Below are positions 33,152-42,343 of a DNA stretch of 64,000 nucleotides, piece by piece. The number at the start of each line of letters is the position of its first letter. The stretch's first letter is position 1. The position numbers and the translations under genes are program-made. The stretch spans positions 2,207,501 through 2,271,500 of the forward strand of contig NZ_CP094380.1 of assembly GCF_022809775.1 (NCBI RefSeq), read 5' to 3'. The DNA is from Pseudodesulfovibrio tunisiensis. GTDB lineage: Bacteria > Desulfobacterota > Desulfovibrionia > Desulfovibrionales > Desulfovibrionaceae. The notes beneath the pieces were generated by a model. The model was not told the DNA's origin, did no database searches, and worked only from the letters and a program-made list of their open reading frames with translations.

Positions 33152-33180
33152 TATGTAGTGACGTTTTCGCGCTTTGGCAA
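33152..33180 (-). promoter_or_regulatory. Promoter of the exported-protein gene
   Basis: On the minus strand TTGCCA (33180-33175), 17-bp spacer, TACATA (33157-33152), about 58 bp before the ATG. Confidence 0.55.
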
Positions 33181-33198
33181 GTATTCTTCCCCTTCGGG

Positions 33199-34386
33199 TC
33201 AATGGTCGGAATTTCCATCCCTTTTCCGAAAATCCATGAGTCCGCCGCGCACGAGCGCCCCCTTGCCGAACCGACCGCGCACCGCATCCACGGCCCTGTC
33301 CAGCCCGCTGGTCGCTTCCTGCGGGCCCTCGGCCTGCTCCAGCAGCGAGAGTTGTCGCTCCCGAGCCTCGAAATTGGACACGCCCACGCCGATGAGCCGC
33401 ACGGCCCGAGGCAGTTCCAACTGCTCCAGCAGCTCCCACGCCGTCTCGAAAATCAGTGCGGTGTTGTCGGTCCGGGCCTCCAGCGTACGGCTGCGCGTGA
33501 TCTGCCGGAAATCCGCGAATTTGACCTTGAGCGTCACGGTGCGCCCCCTGTGCCCGTGCCGACGCAGGTCCGCGCCCACCCGCTCGGACTGGACCAGCAG
33601 CCATTTTCGCAGTTCGCCTCGGTCCGACGTGTCCGCCTCGAACGTGTTTTCCGCGCTCGTGGACTTCACGCCCCCGTCAATGCACACTCCGTTCGGGTCG
33701 ATGCCGTGCGATCTGTCGAACAGTACGCCACCCGCCTTGCCGAGCCGCTGCACCCAGAAATCCCGAGGATACCGCCGCACGTCCCCGCACGTACGCACGC
33801 CGAACCTGCGCAATGTCTCCTGCATGCGCTTGCCCACGCCCGGCACCTTGGCCACGGCCAGGTTCAGCAGAAACGCGTCCATGTCTTCGGGATGGATCAC
33901 GGCCAGCCCGTCCGGCTTGTCCAGATCGGAGGCAATCTTGGCCAGAAACCGGATCGGTGCCGCGCCCACCGAGCATGTCAGCCCGGTACGCGCCCGCATC
34001 CGCGCCTTGATGCGCCTGCCCAGTTCCTCCACCGGGCCGAACAGCCGCTCCAGACCGGTGCCATCCATGTACGCCTCGTCCACGCTCGCCTGTTCCACCA
34101 GAGGCGAGAACTCGCCGAGCACGCCCATGACACGGGCCGAAACCTCCTTGTAACGCGCCATCCGGCCCGGAACCAGCACCATGTCCGGGCACAGCTGCCG
34201 CGCCTTGATCACGCTCATGGCCGAGCGCACCCCGTACTTGCGCACCTCGTAGCTCGCCGCCGAAATCACGCCGCGATCCGACGAACCGCCCACGGCAACA
34301 GGCAACCCGCGCAGCGCCGGGTTGTCCAGTTGTTCCACGGAGGCGAAAAACGCGTCCATGTCGATGTGCAGTATCCAGATTTGCAT
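33199..34386 (-). CDS. dinB: DNA polymerase IV
   Basis: 395-residue Y-family translesion polymerase: HIDMDAFFASVEQLDNP with two catalytic Asp, VISAASYEVRKYGVRSAM, VEQASVDEAYMD with the acidic pair, GLTCSVGAAPIRFLAKIASDLDKPDG, and helix-hairpin-helix KVPGVGKRMQETL. The C-terminal little finger ends ERQLSLLEQ; no clear beta-clamp tail after that. The nearest Shine-Dalgarno, GGAGG at 34398-34402, lies in the left end of repeat copy 2. Confidence 0.95.
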   Translation of the reverse strand: MQIWILHIDMDAFFASVEQLDNPALRGLPVAVGGSSDRGVISAASYEVRKYGVRSAMSVIKARQLCPDMVLVPGRMARYKEVSARVMGVLGEFSPLVEQASVDEAYMDGTGLERLFGPVEELGRRIKARMRARTGLTCSVGAAPIRFLAKIASDLDKPDGLAVIHPEDMDAFLLNLAVAKVPGVGKRMQETLRRFGVRTCGDVRRYPRDFWVQRLGKAGGVLFDRSHGIDPNGVCIDGGVKSTSAENTFEADTSDRGELRKWLLVQSERVGADLRRHGHRGRTVTLKVKFADFRQITRSRTLEARTDNTALIFETAWELLEQLELPRAVRLIGVGVSNFEARERQLSLLEQAEGPQEATSGLDRAVDAVRGRFGKGALVRGGLMDFRKRDGNSDH

Positions 34387-34393
34387 GAAGATG

Positions 34394-34743
34394 ATGCCTC
34401 CGGCAGCCCCCCCCCGGGGGGCCGGGCGCTGCCCGGACCCGCCAAGGAGCAAGGCCCCTTGGATCCCCATCCGTTTTCGGGAAGTGCGGCTGTCAGGTGA
34501 ATGCTCTGACGAGACATTCGCCTGACAGCCGCACTTCCCGAAAACAGGTTCCGCTACAAGAAATTTTCCTTTTTTTCCCTTGAAAATCCCTTCCGACAGG
34601 ACAATCTCTGTCATCCCGCGTCCAACTCCGCCGCCAGTCGGCCTCTCAAGCTGCCCGTCCCCTTGCAGGCGGCGGAGAGCCAAAAAGCTTTGGGAGATTC
34701 TTAAGAACCTTTTCTCGAAAAGGTTCTTAAGCCGCCGGAGGCT
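34394..34743. repeat. Structured intergenic repeat, copy 2
   Basis: Inverted ends ATGCCTCCGGC (34394-34404) and GCCGCCGGAGGC (34732-34743). Long hairpin 34473-34545 (GTTTTCGGGAAGTGCGGC at the base, TGAC top closed by CTC/GAG); CTCCGCCGCC with GGCGGCGGAG in the middle; right hairpin CTTAAGAACCTTTTC/GAAAAGGTTCTTAAG (34701-34732). It lies between the dinB start and the cbiA stop. Its left end carries the dinB ribosome site and its right end encodes the last cbiA codons and stop. Confidence 0.9.
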
Positions 34744-36127
34744 GACTCGGTGAATGCACGCGACAGGCCTCGACAAGCGCGGCGGGTACATTCGGGCAGG
34801 AGCCGAAGTGCAGATGCACGTAGGAGCCGAGCACATTGCCGGACAGGAACCCTTCGGCAGCATCCAGCGGTCCCTTCCTGCCGGACATGGCATAGATGGG
34901 CTCAAGGGCGCGGGCCTGTTCGTTGTCGCGCAGGGTCGAATAATGGAATTCATGACCGCGCGCCACGGTTCCGGCCGGGCCGAGCAGGGAATCACGGGTC
35001 GTGGTGATTTCGCGATAGCCGAGAGCGCGGAACCGGTCGCCCATTTCCGCACGGCAGGGAAAGACCCCGCACATGGGATAGCGGCCCCGATTCGTGATGA
35101 TGTCGTCCATGAGATACATGAACCCGCCGCACTCGGCATAGGCCGGGCCACCGGATTCGCAGAAGGCCTTTATGTCCCGGCGCAGCCTGTTGTTCTGGCC
35201 GAGTTCGAAGGCATAGAGTTCGGGATAGCCGCCACCGAAATACAGGCCGTCCACCTCGGGCAGGCTGCGATCGCGTATGGGCGAGAATTCCACGAGCCGC
35301 GCCCCGGCAGCGCGCAGCAGCCGCAGGTTTTCCTCGTAGTAGAAACAGAAGGCCTCATCCCGGGCCAGACCGATGCGCACCCCGCCAAGGGGCGGAACCG
35401 GTTCGAAATTCGGTTCATCCTCGTGCACGGGCAGCGCCGCGAGCAGTGCGTCCAGATTGATGTTCGCAGCCACCCAGTCCGCAAGACGGGAATACAGGGC
35501 CGGATCCGGCTCCTCTTCCGCCGTGGTCAACCCGAGATGGCGGGACGGCACGGTCACGGACTCGTCCCGGGGCAGACAGCCGAGCACGGGAATGCCGGGC
35601 ATCAGGGTCATGGCCTCGCGCAGCAGATCCGCATGGTTTTCGCTGCCCACGCGATTGAAAATGACTCCCGCAATGGAGAGGTCGCGATCGAACCCGGCGT
35701 ATCCGGCCACGAGCGCAGCGGCCGACCGGGCCATGGATCGGGCGTCCACCACCAGAATCACGGGCAGGTCGAGCATCTTGGCGAGCTGGGCCGTGCTTCC
35801 GGTCTCGTTCGTGGCGGAAAACCCGTCGAACAATCCCATGACGCCTTCGACCACGGCCACATCGGCATCCGAGGCATGGCGGATGAACAGGGCGCGATTG
35901 GTCTCCGGCGCAAGCATCCAGCCGTCCAGATTGTGACTGGGCACGGGCTCGCCGCTGCGTGCGGAGGCAAGCGCATGGTGTCCGGGGTCGATGAAATCCG
36001 GGCCGCACTTGAAGGGCTGCACCCGAAGGCCGTTCCGGGCCAACGCGCCCATGAGACCGAGCGCCACCGAGGTCTTGCCGCACCCGCTGTGCGTTCCGGC
36101 CACCACGAATCCCTTGCGCCCGCTCAT
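34727..36127 (-). CDS. cbiA: Cobyrinate a,c-diamide synthase
   Basis: 466 residues. The N-terminal dethiobiotin-synthetase-like domain has VVAGTHSGCGKTSVALGL (P-loop) and FKCGPDFIDPGHH; VVEGVMGLFDG follows. The C-terminal class I amidotransferase-like domain has GLYFGGGYPELYA, YAECGGFMYL with the catalytic Cys and GSYVHLHFGS with the His. It amidates cobyrinate side chains in cobalamin synthesis. The last residues PPAA and the stop are written by the inverted end of repeat copy 2. Confidence 0.95.
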   Translation of the reverse strand: MSGRKGFVVAGTHSGCGKTSVALGLMGALARNGLRVQPFKCGPDFIDPGHHALASARSGEPVPSHNLDGWMLAPETNRALFIRHASDADVAVVEGVMGLFDGFSATNETGSTAQLAKMLDLPVILVVDARSMARSAAALVAGYAGFDRDLSIAGVIFNRVGSENHADLLREAMTLMPGIPVLGCLPRDESVTVPSRHLGLTTAEEEPDPALYSRLADWVAANINLDALLAALPVHEDEPNFEPVPPLGGVRIGLARDEAFCFYYEENLRLLRAAGARLVEFSPIRDRSLPEVDGLYFGGGYPELYAFELGQNNRLRRDIKAFCESGGPAYAECGGFMYLMDDIITNRGRYPMCGVFPCRAEMGDRFRALGYREITTTRDSLLGPAGTVARGHEFHYSTLRDNEQARALEPIYAMSGRKGPLDAAEGFLSGNVLGSYVHLHFGSCPNVPAALVEACRVHSPSQPPAA

Positions 36128-36154
36128 GTTCGCTTCCCTGTCTGCGAGTCCGGC

Positions 36155-36871
36155 CTAGGCCAGATTCTTCTTTTTGATGTAGTTGCGCAGCCTGGCCCCT
36201 TCCTCGTGGCCCGGGGCCAATGCCAGACACTGCTCCACGGCCTCCAGGGCCTCGGCGTACTTTTCCCCCTCGAACCGGGCACGGGCCAGATTGTAGAACA
36301 GATTTTCGTCCTTTCTGGTCAGTTCAAGGGCGCGGTTGTAATAGTCCGCGGCCTCGGCAAACATGCCGTTCTTGCGAAGCTGGATGCCATACTCGTTGAA
36401 GAGGTGCTTGTGCTCGTCCTCGAAAGCCGCATCGATGCGGATGATGCGTTCGAAGACTTCCTGCGCCTTTTCGGTCTCGCCGCGCTGGATGTAGCACATG
36501 CCCACACCGAAGTTGGCGCGCACGTTCATCTCGTCCAGAGCAAGAGCCTTGTTGTACTCGAATTCGGCCGTGAAGCTTTCCCCGCGCTTGCGGAACTTGT
36601 CGCCGCGCGCCACGGCCTTCCGGATTTCCCGCATGCGGGTCATCACTTCCTTGTACAGTTCCGGATTGGGCAGATAATCCTTGAGCAGCTCATCGCGGGT
36701 AATGCGCTCCTTGGCGCCGACAGGCATGTTCTCGGAACTGAGGGGCTGGATTTCCACGAAGCCGTCATCCAGTTCCTGAACAAAATAGTTCATGGTCTGC
36801 CTGACCCGGCGGGCTGTGGTTCCCGCGCCGATCTTCATGGCCTTTTCTATGGAAAAAACGCCCTGAATCAT
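36155..36871 (-). CDS. Tetratricopeptide-repeat protein
   Basis: 238 residues. After a unique N-terminus with VFSIEKAMKIGAGTTARRVRQTMNYFVQEL, three to four TPR units cover about 95-235: GDKFRKRGESFTAEFEYNKALALD, VGMCYIQRGETEKAQEVFERIIRID, EYGIQLRKNGMFAEAADYYNRALEL and YNLARARFEGEKYAEALEAVEQCLALAP. No signal peptide, so cytoplasmic. GGTGAAAGC supports ATG at 36871. Partner unknown; it lies between cbiA and the c-di-GMP gene. Confidence 0.85.
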   Translation of the reverse strand: MIQGVFSIEKAMKIGAGTTARRVRQTMNYFVQELDDGFVEIQPLSSENMPVGAKERITRDELLKDYLPNPELYKEVMTRMREIRKAVARGDKFRKRGESFTAEFEYNKALALDEMNVRANFGVGMCYIQRGETEKAQEVFERIIRIDAAFEDEHKHLFNEYGIQLRKNGMFAEAADYYNRALELTRKDENLFYNLARARFEGEKYAEALEAVEQCLALAPGHEEGARLRNYIKKKNLA

Positions 36872-37069
36872 GCTTTCACCATTCTGGTTCAGAGGGAGCA
36901 TCACTGTATTTGTTCCTGTTCTTGCTGGTTTCACGGCCTCCGGCGGCAACGGCTGCCGGTTCCGGGCGGGCCGGACGCGCGCCCCGAAAGAACAGGATAC
37001 CCGAGCACCCCGGGCCGTGTCGAGTCCCGCAAGCCGGTTCCGGGCCGGGTGCTCCGCTTGTCGCAAAAG

Positions 37070-39637
37070 TCAGACCAGTCCGAACACTTCGTCCAGCTCG
37101 GCAGCGGAGAGCGGCTTGTAGAAGAGATACCCCTGAACGAAATTGCAGCCTTCCCCTTCCAGAAAGGCGAGTTGCTGTGGCGTTTCCACGCCCTCGGCCA
37201 CGACCTTGAGCCCCATGCTCTCGCCAAGGGAGAAGATGGTGCGCACAATGGCCTGACTGTCCGCGTCCGTGTCCACCTCGTTGATGAAGGTCCGGTCCAC
37301 CTTGACCACGTCGATGGGAAACCGTTGCAGATAGGACAGGGAGGAATACCCGGTGCCGAAGTCGTCGATGCACACGTTGCTTCCCAGCTCCTTGAGCTGA
37401 CGCACCATGTCCTCGGCCCGTGCCGGATCGTCCATGAGCGCGCTTTCCGTGATCTCGATGTTCAGGGTTTCGGACGGCAGCCCGGAATTCTGAAGCGCCT
37501 TGGTCACCTGCCCGATGAGCAGGGGCTGGCCAAAATGCTTGCCCGAGATGTTCACGTTGAGTTCCAGAGGCGCATGCATGGAATCCGGGAACAGGGTCTG
37601 CCACTGCCGGACCTGCGAGCAGGCCCGTTCCAGCACGAAATTGTCGATGGCGTAGATCAGGCCCGTGTCCTCGGCCAGCGGCACGAAATCCCCGGGCTGA
37701 ATGATGCCGTGCTGCGGATGCCGCCAGCGCACCAGAGCCTCCACCCCGGAGATGAGACGCGTTTCCATGCTCACCACGGGCTGGTACACCACCTCGAATT
37801 CGCCCAGATCAACGGCACGGCGCAAATCGGTTTCCAGAGCCATGAGCTTCAGGGCCTGATCGTGCATCTTGCGGTTGAACACCTTGAAGCGCGACTTGCC
37901 CAGCTCCTTTGCCCGATACATGGCCGTGTCCGCGTCACGGAACAGGGCGTCGGGCCTTTCGTAGCCGTCGGTCTTGAGCACGATGCCGATGCTGGCCGAG
38001 GTGAACACCTCGTTGCCCCGGATGATGAACGGCTCGCGCACCCCGTCCAGAATGCGACGGGCAAAGGTGATGGCGTCGCGCGGCGCGGAAATCTCCTCCA
38101 GCAGGATGGCGAATTCGTCGCCGCCGAACCGGGCCACGGTATCCACGGACCGGGCGCATTTTTCCAGCACCCGGGCCACGCCGCGCAGCAGTTCGTCCCC
38201 GGTCTCGTGCCCGAGGCTGTCGTTGATGACCTTGAAGCGATCCAGATCCATGTACAGGACCGCGAAAAGATGCTTGCGCCGCCGGGCGCGGTCCATGGCC
38301 ATGCGCAGGTGGTCCAGAAACAGGGCACGGTTGGGCAACCCGGTCAGGGGATCGTGAAACGCCTGCCGCTTGAGCTGGTCCTCGGCCTTCTTGCGCAGGG
38401 TGATGTCCTCCACCGAACCTTCATAGTAGATGATGGTCCCCTCGGAATCGGTCACGGCCCGGGAATTCTCGGAAATCCAGATCATCCTGCCGTCGCGGCG
38501 GCGGACCTTGGACACGAAGTCCTTGACCTCGCCCCGCTCCTGCATCTTCCGGGCGAACTCCCGACGGCGGCCCGGCTCCATGTAGAGCTGGGTGCCCACG
38601 TCATAGACCGAGCTCATCAGCTCTTCCGGGGTCTGGAACCCGATCAGTCGCGCCATGGCCGGATTCGCGCTCACGAACCGGCCGCTGGGCGTGCTCTGAT
38701 AGATGCCTTCCACGGCCTTTTCGAAAATCGTGCGATACTTGCGCTCGGCCTTGCGCAAAGCTTCGCCGATGACCTTGCGTTCCGCGATCTCGATCTTGAG
38801 CTGGGTATTGGTGCGCAGGAGTTCCGCGGTCCGCGCCTCCACCTTCTGCTCCAGCGCGTCCTTGGCCTCCTGCAACTCCAGGGTCTTCTGACGCACGCGC
38901 TCCTCAAGGTTGGCCACCAGCTCGGCGATGTGGCGGGACATGGCACGCATGGCCCGGGCAAGCTGGCCGACTTCATCCCGGGACCGGATTTCCGGGACCT
39001 CGGCAAAATCGTTGCCCGCCACCTTGCGTGCGTATTCGGCGAGCAGGTTGATGGGCTTGGAAATGTTGAAGATGAACACGAAGGCCATGATCGTGCTGGC
39101 CAGAAACAGCACCAGCGTGATGCACTGCTGCTGGATCGTGGATTCCCGGATGTTGGCCGCAATGATGGACATGTCCATGCCGATGTGCACGAACCCGCCC
39201 AGTCCCGCGAGAATGGGCTGGGCCACATGCAGGCAGTCCCGGCCGTCCGGCAGCCGCAGTTCCCGCAGAGCTGGTTCCTCGCCGGTCAGGGTTTCGGCCA
39301 TGCGCTCGGAAAGGTCCTCGATTTCCGCGGGCACCACGGGCACGAACGTGTGCGCGATGATCCTGCCATGCTCGTCCGCCACCAGCACGTAGGAGACGCC
39401 CGCAATATTCAGGTACCTGTCGATGCGCGCCTGCACCGACCCCGCATCCTGCCGCAGGATCGTGCCGATGTCGGATTCGGCCACGCTTCCGGCCAGGGCA
39501 ATGGCCTTGCTCTCGTACTCCCGGGTCAGTTCACGCTTCAGCCGCATGCCGAAGGTGATGGACGTGACCATGGCAATGACCCCGAAAATCGCGATCATGA
39601 ACAGCAGGGGTTTCTGAAAAAGCTTGGGAGCCTTCAT
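37070..39637 (-). CDS. Membrane sensor with PAS, GGDEF and EAL domains
   Basis: 855 residues. Membrane segment about 10-32, periplasmic domain to about 170, second membrane segment, HAMP (about 195-245), coiled coil, PAS (about 300-410), GGDEF (about 425-585, intact RFGGDEFAIL), EAL (about 600-845, intact SGVEALVRW, DDFGTGYSSLSYL and VVAEGVET). Both catalytic motifs are complete, so it could make or break c-di-GMP. ATG at 39637 overlaps the upstream binding-protein stop (ATGA), implying the two act together. GGAGAGG precedes the ATG. Confidence 0.93.
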   Translation of the reverse strand: MKAPKLFQKPLLFMIAIFGVIAMVTSITFGMRLKRELTREYESKAIALAGSVAESDIGTILRQDAGSVQARIDRYLNIAGVSYVLVADEHGRIIAHTFVPVVPAEIEDLSERMAETLTGEEPALRELRLPDGRDCLHVAQPILAGLGGFVHIGMDMSIIAANIRESTIQQQCITLVLFLASTIMAFVFIFNISKPINLLAEYARKVAGNDFAEVPEIRSRDEVGQLARAMRAMSRHIAELVANLEERVRQKTLELQEAKDALEQKVEARTAELLRTNTQLKIEIAERKVIGEALRKAERKYRTIFEKAVEGIYQSTPSGRFVSANPAMARLIGFQTPEELMSSVYDVGTQLYMEPGRRREFARKMQERGEVKDFVSKVRRRDGRMIWISENSRAVTDSEGTIIYYEGSVEDITLRKKAEDQLKRQAFHDPLTGLPNRALFLDHLRMAMDRARRRKHLFAVLYMDLDRFKVINDSLGHETGDELLRGVARVLEKCARSVDTVARFGGDEFAILLEEISAPRDAITFARRILDGVREPFIIRGNEVFTSASIGIVLKTDGYERPDALFRDADTAMYRAKELGKSRFKVFNRKMHDQALKLMALETDLRRAVDLGEFEVVYQPVVSMETRLISGVEALVRWRHPQHGIIQPGDFVPLAEDTGLIYAIDNFVLERACSQVRQWQTLFPDSMHAPLELNVNISGKHFGQPLLIGQVTKALQNSGLPSETLNIEITESALMDDPARAEDMVRQLKELGSNVCIDDFGTGYSSLSYLQRFPIDVVKVDRTFINEVDTDADSQAIVRTIFSLGESMGLKVVAEGVETPQQLAFLEGEGCNFVQGYLFYKPLSAAELDEVFGLV

Positions 39638-40932
39638 TTCCGCCACCTCTCCCAGTCGCGGACCGGCGCGAAATGCCCGTCCTCGGCCGTGGTGAAGTAG
39701 ACCCGATCCAGTCCCTGATGCCGCCCGTTCCCGAAATTGGCCTTCACGCCAATGCCCAGATCATACCCCCGGATCGAGGCCATGACCTCGGGAATGCGCT
39801 CCCGCCGGGGATCGTCCGCCATCCTGCGCACCACCTCCACCAGCAGCATGCCGTTCAGAAAGCCCTCGAAACTCACGTAGCTGAAACGGCGCCGGGAATA
39901 GCCGTCGCCCGGAGTCATGGGCAGTCCCTTGTACCTGTCCATGAGCTTGCGATACAGGGCCGCACCCGGCAGGTCGGTCCGCTCGTAGCAGGGAACCACC
40001 TGCGTATTGAACAGGTTGCGGGTATAGTTGCACCCGGTGCGACGCTCCTCGGTATCGAGCAGATCGAGCATCTTGTCGCTGTCCGCAAACGAGACACCGG
40101 CAATCAGGCCGTCGAATCCGGCATTGCGCGCATCCCGCACGAACGCGCCCTGCGACGCATAGGTGCCGATGCACACGATCACGTCCGGATCGCCGTCCAG
40201 AATGAGTCGCGCCTGTTCCCCGAAATCCTCGGAAAAGGATGCGCCACGCTGATACGCAGCCTCGGACGCCATTTCCAGCCCGTGCGTCCGGAGCGCCCGG
40301 CGCACGCCATCCCATCCTGTCCGGCCATAGGCGTCGTTCTGGTAGAACACGGAAATGCGCGTCAGCCCCAGATCCGTGAACCGGTCCACCATGGCCCGGG
40401 TCTCGTCGAAATACGAGGCACGCAGATTGTAGACGTACTTGCCATACGGCGGAGAACGCATGGGCATGGCCCCGGTGAACGGAAACAGCAGAAACATGTC
40501 CCGGGACTCGAACTTTTCCAGCAGGGGAAGCACGGCGGCCGTGTTCGGGGTGCCCACGTAGGAAAACAGGGCAAACACGTTGCCTTCGATGAATTCCGCA
40601 GTATTGCAGAAGCACGGGCCGGGGTTATACCCGTCGTTGGCCGGGGTCACGCGCAGCTTCCATCCTTCCACCCCGCCCTCGACGTTGATGAAGTCGATAT
40701 AGGCCATGAAGCCCCGGTAGAACTCGATGCCGAGTTCCCCGTTCGCCCCGGTAAAGGGTGCGGACATGCCAAAAACCAGCTCGCCCCGATCTGCGGCGCG
40801 ACCCGGAAAGGCTGCCAACAGCAGCAGCGCCGCGGCAATCCCCCAAGCTGCGGCAAGGCGTACAGAACCCCGAATATCCAGCACACAATCCACTTGCCAT
40901 CCCTTGGGAGAAAAATCAACGATCCTGTCCAT
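39634..40932 (-). CDS. Periplasmic ligand-binding protein (LivJ/peripla_BP_6 type)
   Basis: About 432 residues with a hydrophobic signal segment (AAAWGIAAALLLLAAFPGRA). Family features: LVFGMSAPFTGANGELGIEFYRGFMAYIDFINVEGGVEGWKL, SVFYQNDAYGRTGWDGV, and VIVCIGTYASQGAFVRDARNAGFDG. It binds a small ligand, perhaps an amino acid, and is translationally coupled to the GGDEF-EAL gene, not to permease genes, so it is likely a sensor subunit. The exact start is uncertain (ATG 40932, GTG 40962). Confidence 0.85.
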   Translation of the reverse strand: MDRIVDFSPKGWQVDCVLDIRGSVRLAAAWGIAAALLLLAAFPGRAADRGELVFGMSAPFTGANGELGIEFYRGFMAYIDFINVEGGVEGWKLRVTPANDGYNPGPCFCNTAEFIEGNVFALFSYVGTPNTAAVLPLLEKFESRDMFLLFPFTGAMPMRSPPYGKYVYNLRASYFDETRAMVDRFTDLGLTRISVFYQNDAYGRTGWDGVRRALRTHGLEMASEAAYQRGASFSEDFGEQARLILDGDPDVIVCIGTYASQGAFVRDARNAGFDGLIAGVSFADSDKMLDLLDTEERRTGCNYTRNLFNTQVVPCYERTDLPGAALYRKLMDRYKGLPMTPGDGYSRRRFSYVSFEGFLNGMLLVEVVRRMADDPRRERIPEVMASIRGYDLGIGVKANFGNGRHQGLDRVYFTTAEDGHFAPVRDWERWRK

Positions 40933-41001
40933 TTTCAGGAACGCTTTCCCTCTTTGTCCCACAGTCTGGACCGCCCGGAATCAAAGGCGTATGCTCATTG
41001 C

Positions 41002-41554
41002 ATGACCATGCGTGCCCGGATTGCCAAAAAAATTCTGTTTTCGGTCGTGGCTCTGGCTGCCTGCTCGGCTGCGGCATACGGTCTTGTCCGGTTCAATGCG
41101 AAAATGACCATCCGCTACCAAGGCGTGGGCCGGGTGCTGGACAGCGTCACGAACCAGCCGCTCCGGGATGTGGAAGTGCTCCTTCTGGTCTCCCCGCCTC
41201 CGTCCGCACCGTCCGATCTGGATGCGCTGTTCCGCACGGATGCCCGACGCTGGGGACGACTCGGCCCGAACGGCACCCTGCGCGCCGAGGTGGGAACGCC
41301 GCCCGTGGGCCTCTCCGGTGCCAACGGCGCGTATCTCGCCCGCTGCACGGGCCGCTATTCCGCGCGCCAGGCCATCCGGTTCGGACGCGACGACCACACC
41401 ACAGCCCCCCTTTGAAACCGCGTGGGCCGTATTCCGCCTGCCGGGCTATCGCACGGAAACCATGACCTTTTCCATCCTCGGCTGGAAGACCTCGGGCAAG
41501 ACCTGGACCGAATCCGTCAACCGCATCCCGGACGTGCGCCTCTCGCCACAGTAA
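41002..41554 (+). pseudogene. Exported protein gene with a frameshift in a C6 tract
   Basis: The frame from 41002 has a signal or anchor segment (KKILFSVVALAACSAAAYGL) and an Ig-like/carboxypeptidase-regulatory start (GVGRVLDSVTNQPLRDVEVLLLV). It stops at 41413-41415 just after six C (41405-41410). Taking one C away joins it to the other frame, which continues FETAWAVFRLPGYRTETMTFSILGWKTSGKTW to 41554 and gives about 183 residues in all. It is a real mutation, a sequencing slip or phase variation; the sequence alone cannot decide. Function unknown. Confidence 0.7.
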
Positions 41555-41623
41555 GCGGGCGCAGAAAAGCCGGGAACGCATCCTGCGCCCCCGGCCTTTC
41601 CGAAACATGTTGCCGGAAAAGGT

Positions 41624-41821
41624 CTATTCGTCCTCGTTCCTTTTCCCGTCCGCGTCCCGGCGCTGGCCGTATCGCGGTCGCTTCAGGCCCTTGCGGTAGG
41701 CCTCGAACGATTCCTCGTCCAAAGAGCAGCCGCATTCCTTCTCAGCCTTTTTTTTGAGCTGATCCCGCCTTCTGCGTTCAAACGCATCGCGAATGACCTG
41801 AAAAAAGAAAAACGGGTTCAT
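41624..41821 (-). CDS. Small charged protein of unknown function
   Basis: 65 residues: a Phe-rich start (MNPFFFFQVIRDAFERRRRDQLKKKAEKECGCSL) then a polar tail. GGAG seven bases before the ATG. It lies 36 bp downstream of the cinA-type gene in the same direction. No family recognised. Confidence 0.6.
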   Translation of the reverse strand: MNPFFFFQVIRDAFERRRRDQLKKKAEKECGCSLDEESFEAYRKGLKRPRYGQRRDADGKRNEDE

Positions 41822-41857
41822 GCCTTGTCTCCGGCAAAAAGGATTTGCGCCGCAGGG

Positions 41858-42343
41858 TCAGCGAACCGCGCCAAGCAGTCCGTTGATGGCCGCCACCACG
41901 GACTGGTGCTTGACCTGATCACGCGAGCCCTGAAAATTGTACAGCCGAGCACGGCTGCCCCCGGGCCATGCCCAGGCCATCCACACCGTGCCAACAGGCT
42001 TGTCCGGCGAGCCGCCCGAAGGCCCGGCCACACCGGATATGGCCACGGAATAATCCGCGCCCAGCGTCCTGATCACGCCATCGGCCATGGCCAGCACGCA
42101 TGCCTCGCTCACGGCCCCATGCTGTTCCAGCACCGACTCCGGCACACCCAGCACGTTCTGCTTCACACTGTTGGAATACGCCACCACGGAACCGGCAAAC
42201 CAGTCCGAACTGCCCGGCGTATCCGTCAACGTACTAGCCAAAAGCCCGCCCGTGCACGATTCCGCCGTCACCAGCATGGCCGAATTCACGCGCAGCAGTT
42301 CGCCCAGTTCGGACACGGCGCGGGAAAGAAGATACGGGTCCAT
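41858..42343 (-). CDS. pncC: CinA C-terminal domain protein (nicotinamide-nucleotide amidase)
   Basis: 161 residues, the stand-alone CinA C-terminal domain: LVTAESCTGGLLASTLTDTPGSSDWFAGSVVAYSNSVKQNVLGV and AISGVAGPSGGSPDKPVGTVWMAW. The Ser-Thr-Lys-like catalytic features are present. It deamidates nicotinamide mononucleotide to nicotinate mononucleotide in NAD recycling. The N-terminal MoCF domain of full CinA is absent. Confidence 0.92.
   Translation of the reverse strand: MDPYLLSRAVSELGELLRVNSAMLVTAESCTGGLLASTLTDTPGSSDWFAGSVVAYSNSVKQNVLGVPESVLEQHGAVSEACVLAMADGVIRTLGADYSVAISGVAGPSGGSPDKPVGTVWMAWAWPGGSRARLYNFQGSRDQVKHQSVVAAINGLLGAVR

Noticed and set aside
34754..39700. 1648-codon plus-strand frame opposite cbiA, the TPR gene and the GGDEF-EAL gene
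   Set aside because: Its length is striking, but the product is His/Gly-rich antisense-like sequence without domains, and the minus strand encodes three well-supported proteins with intact motifs.
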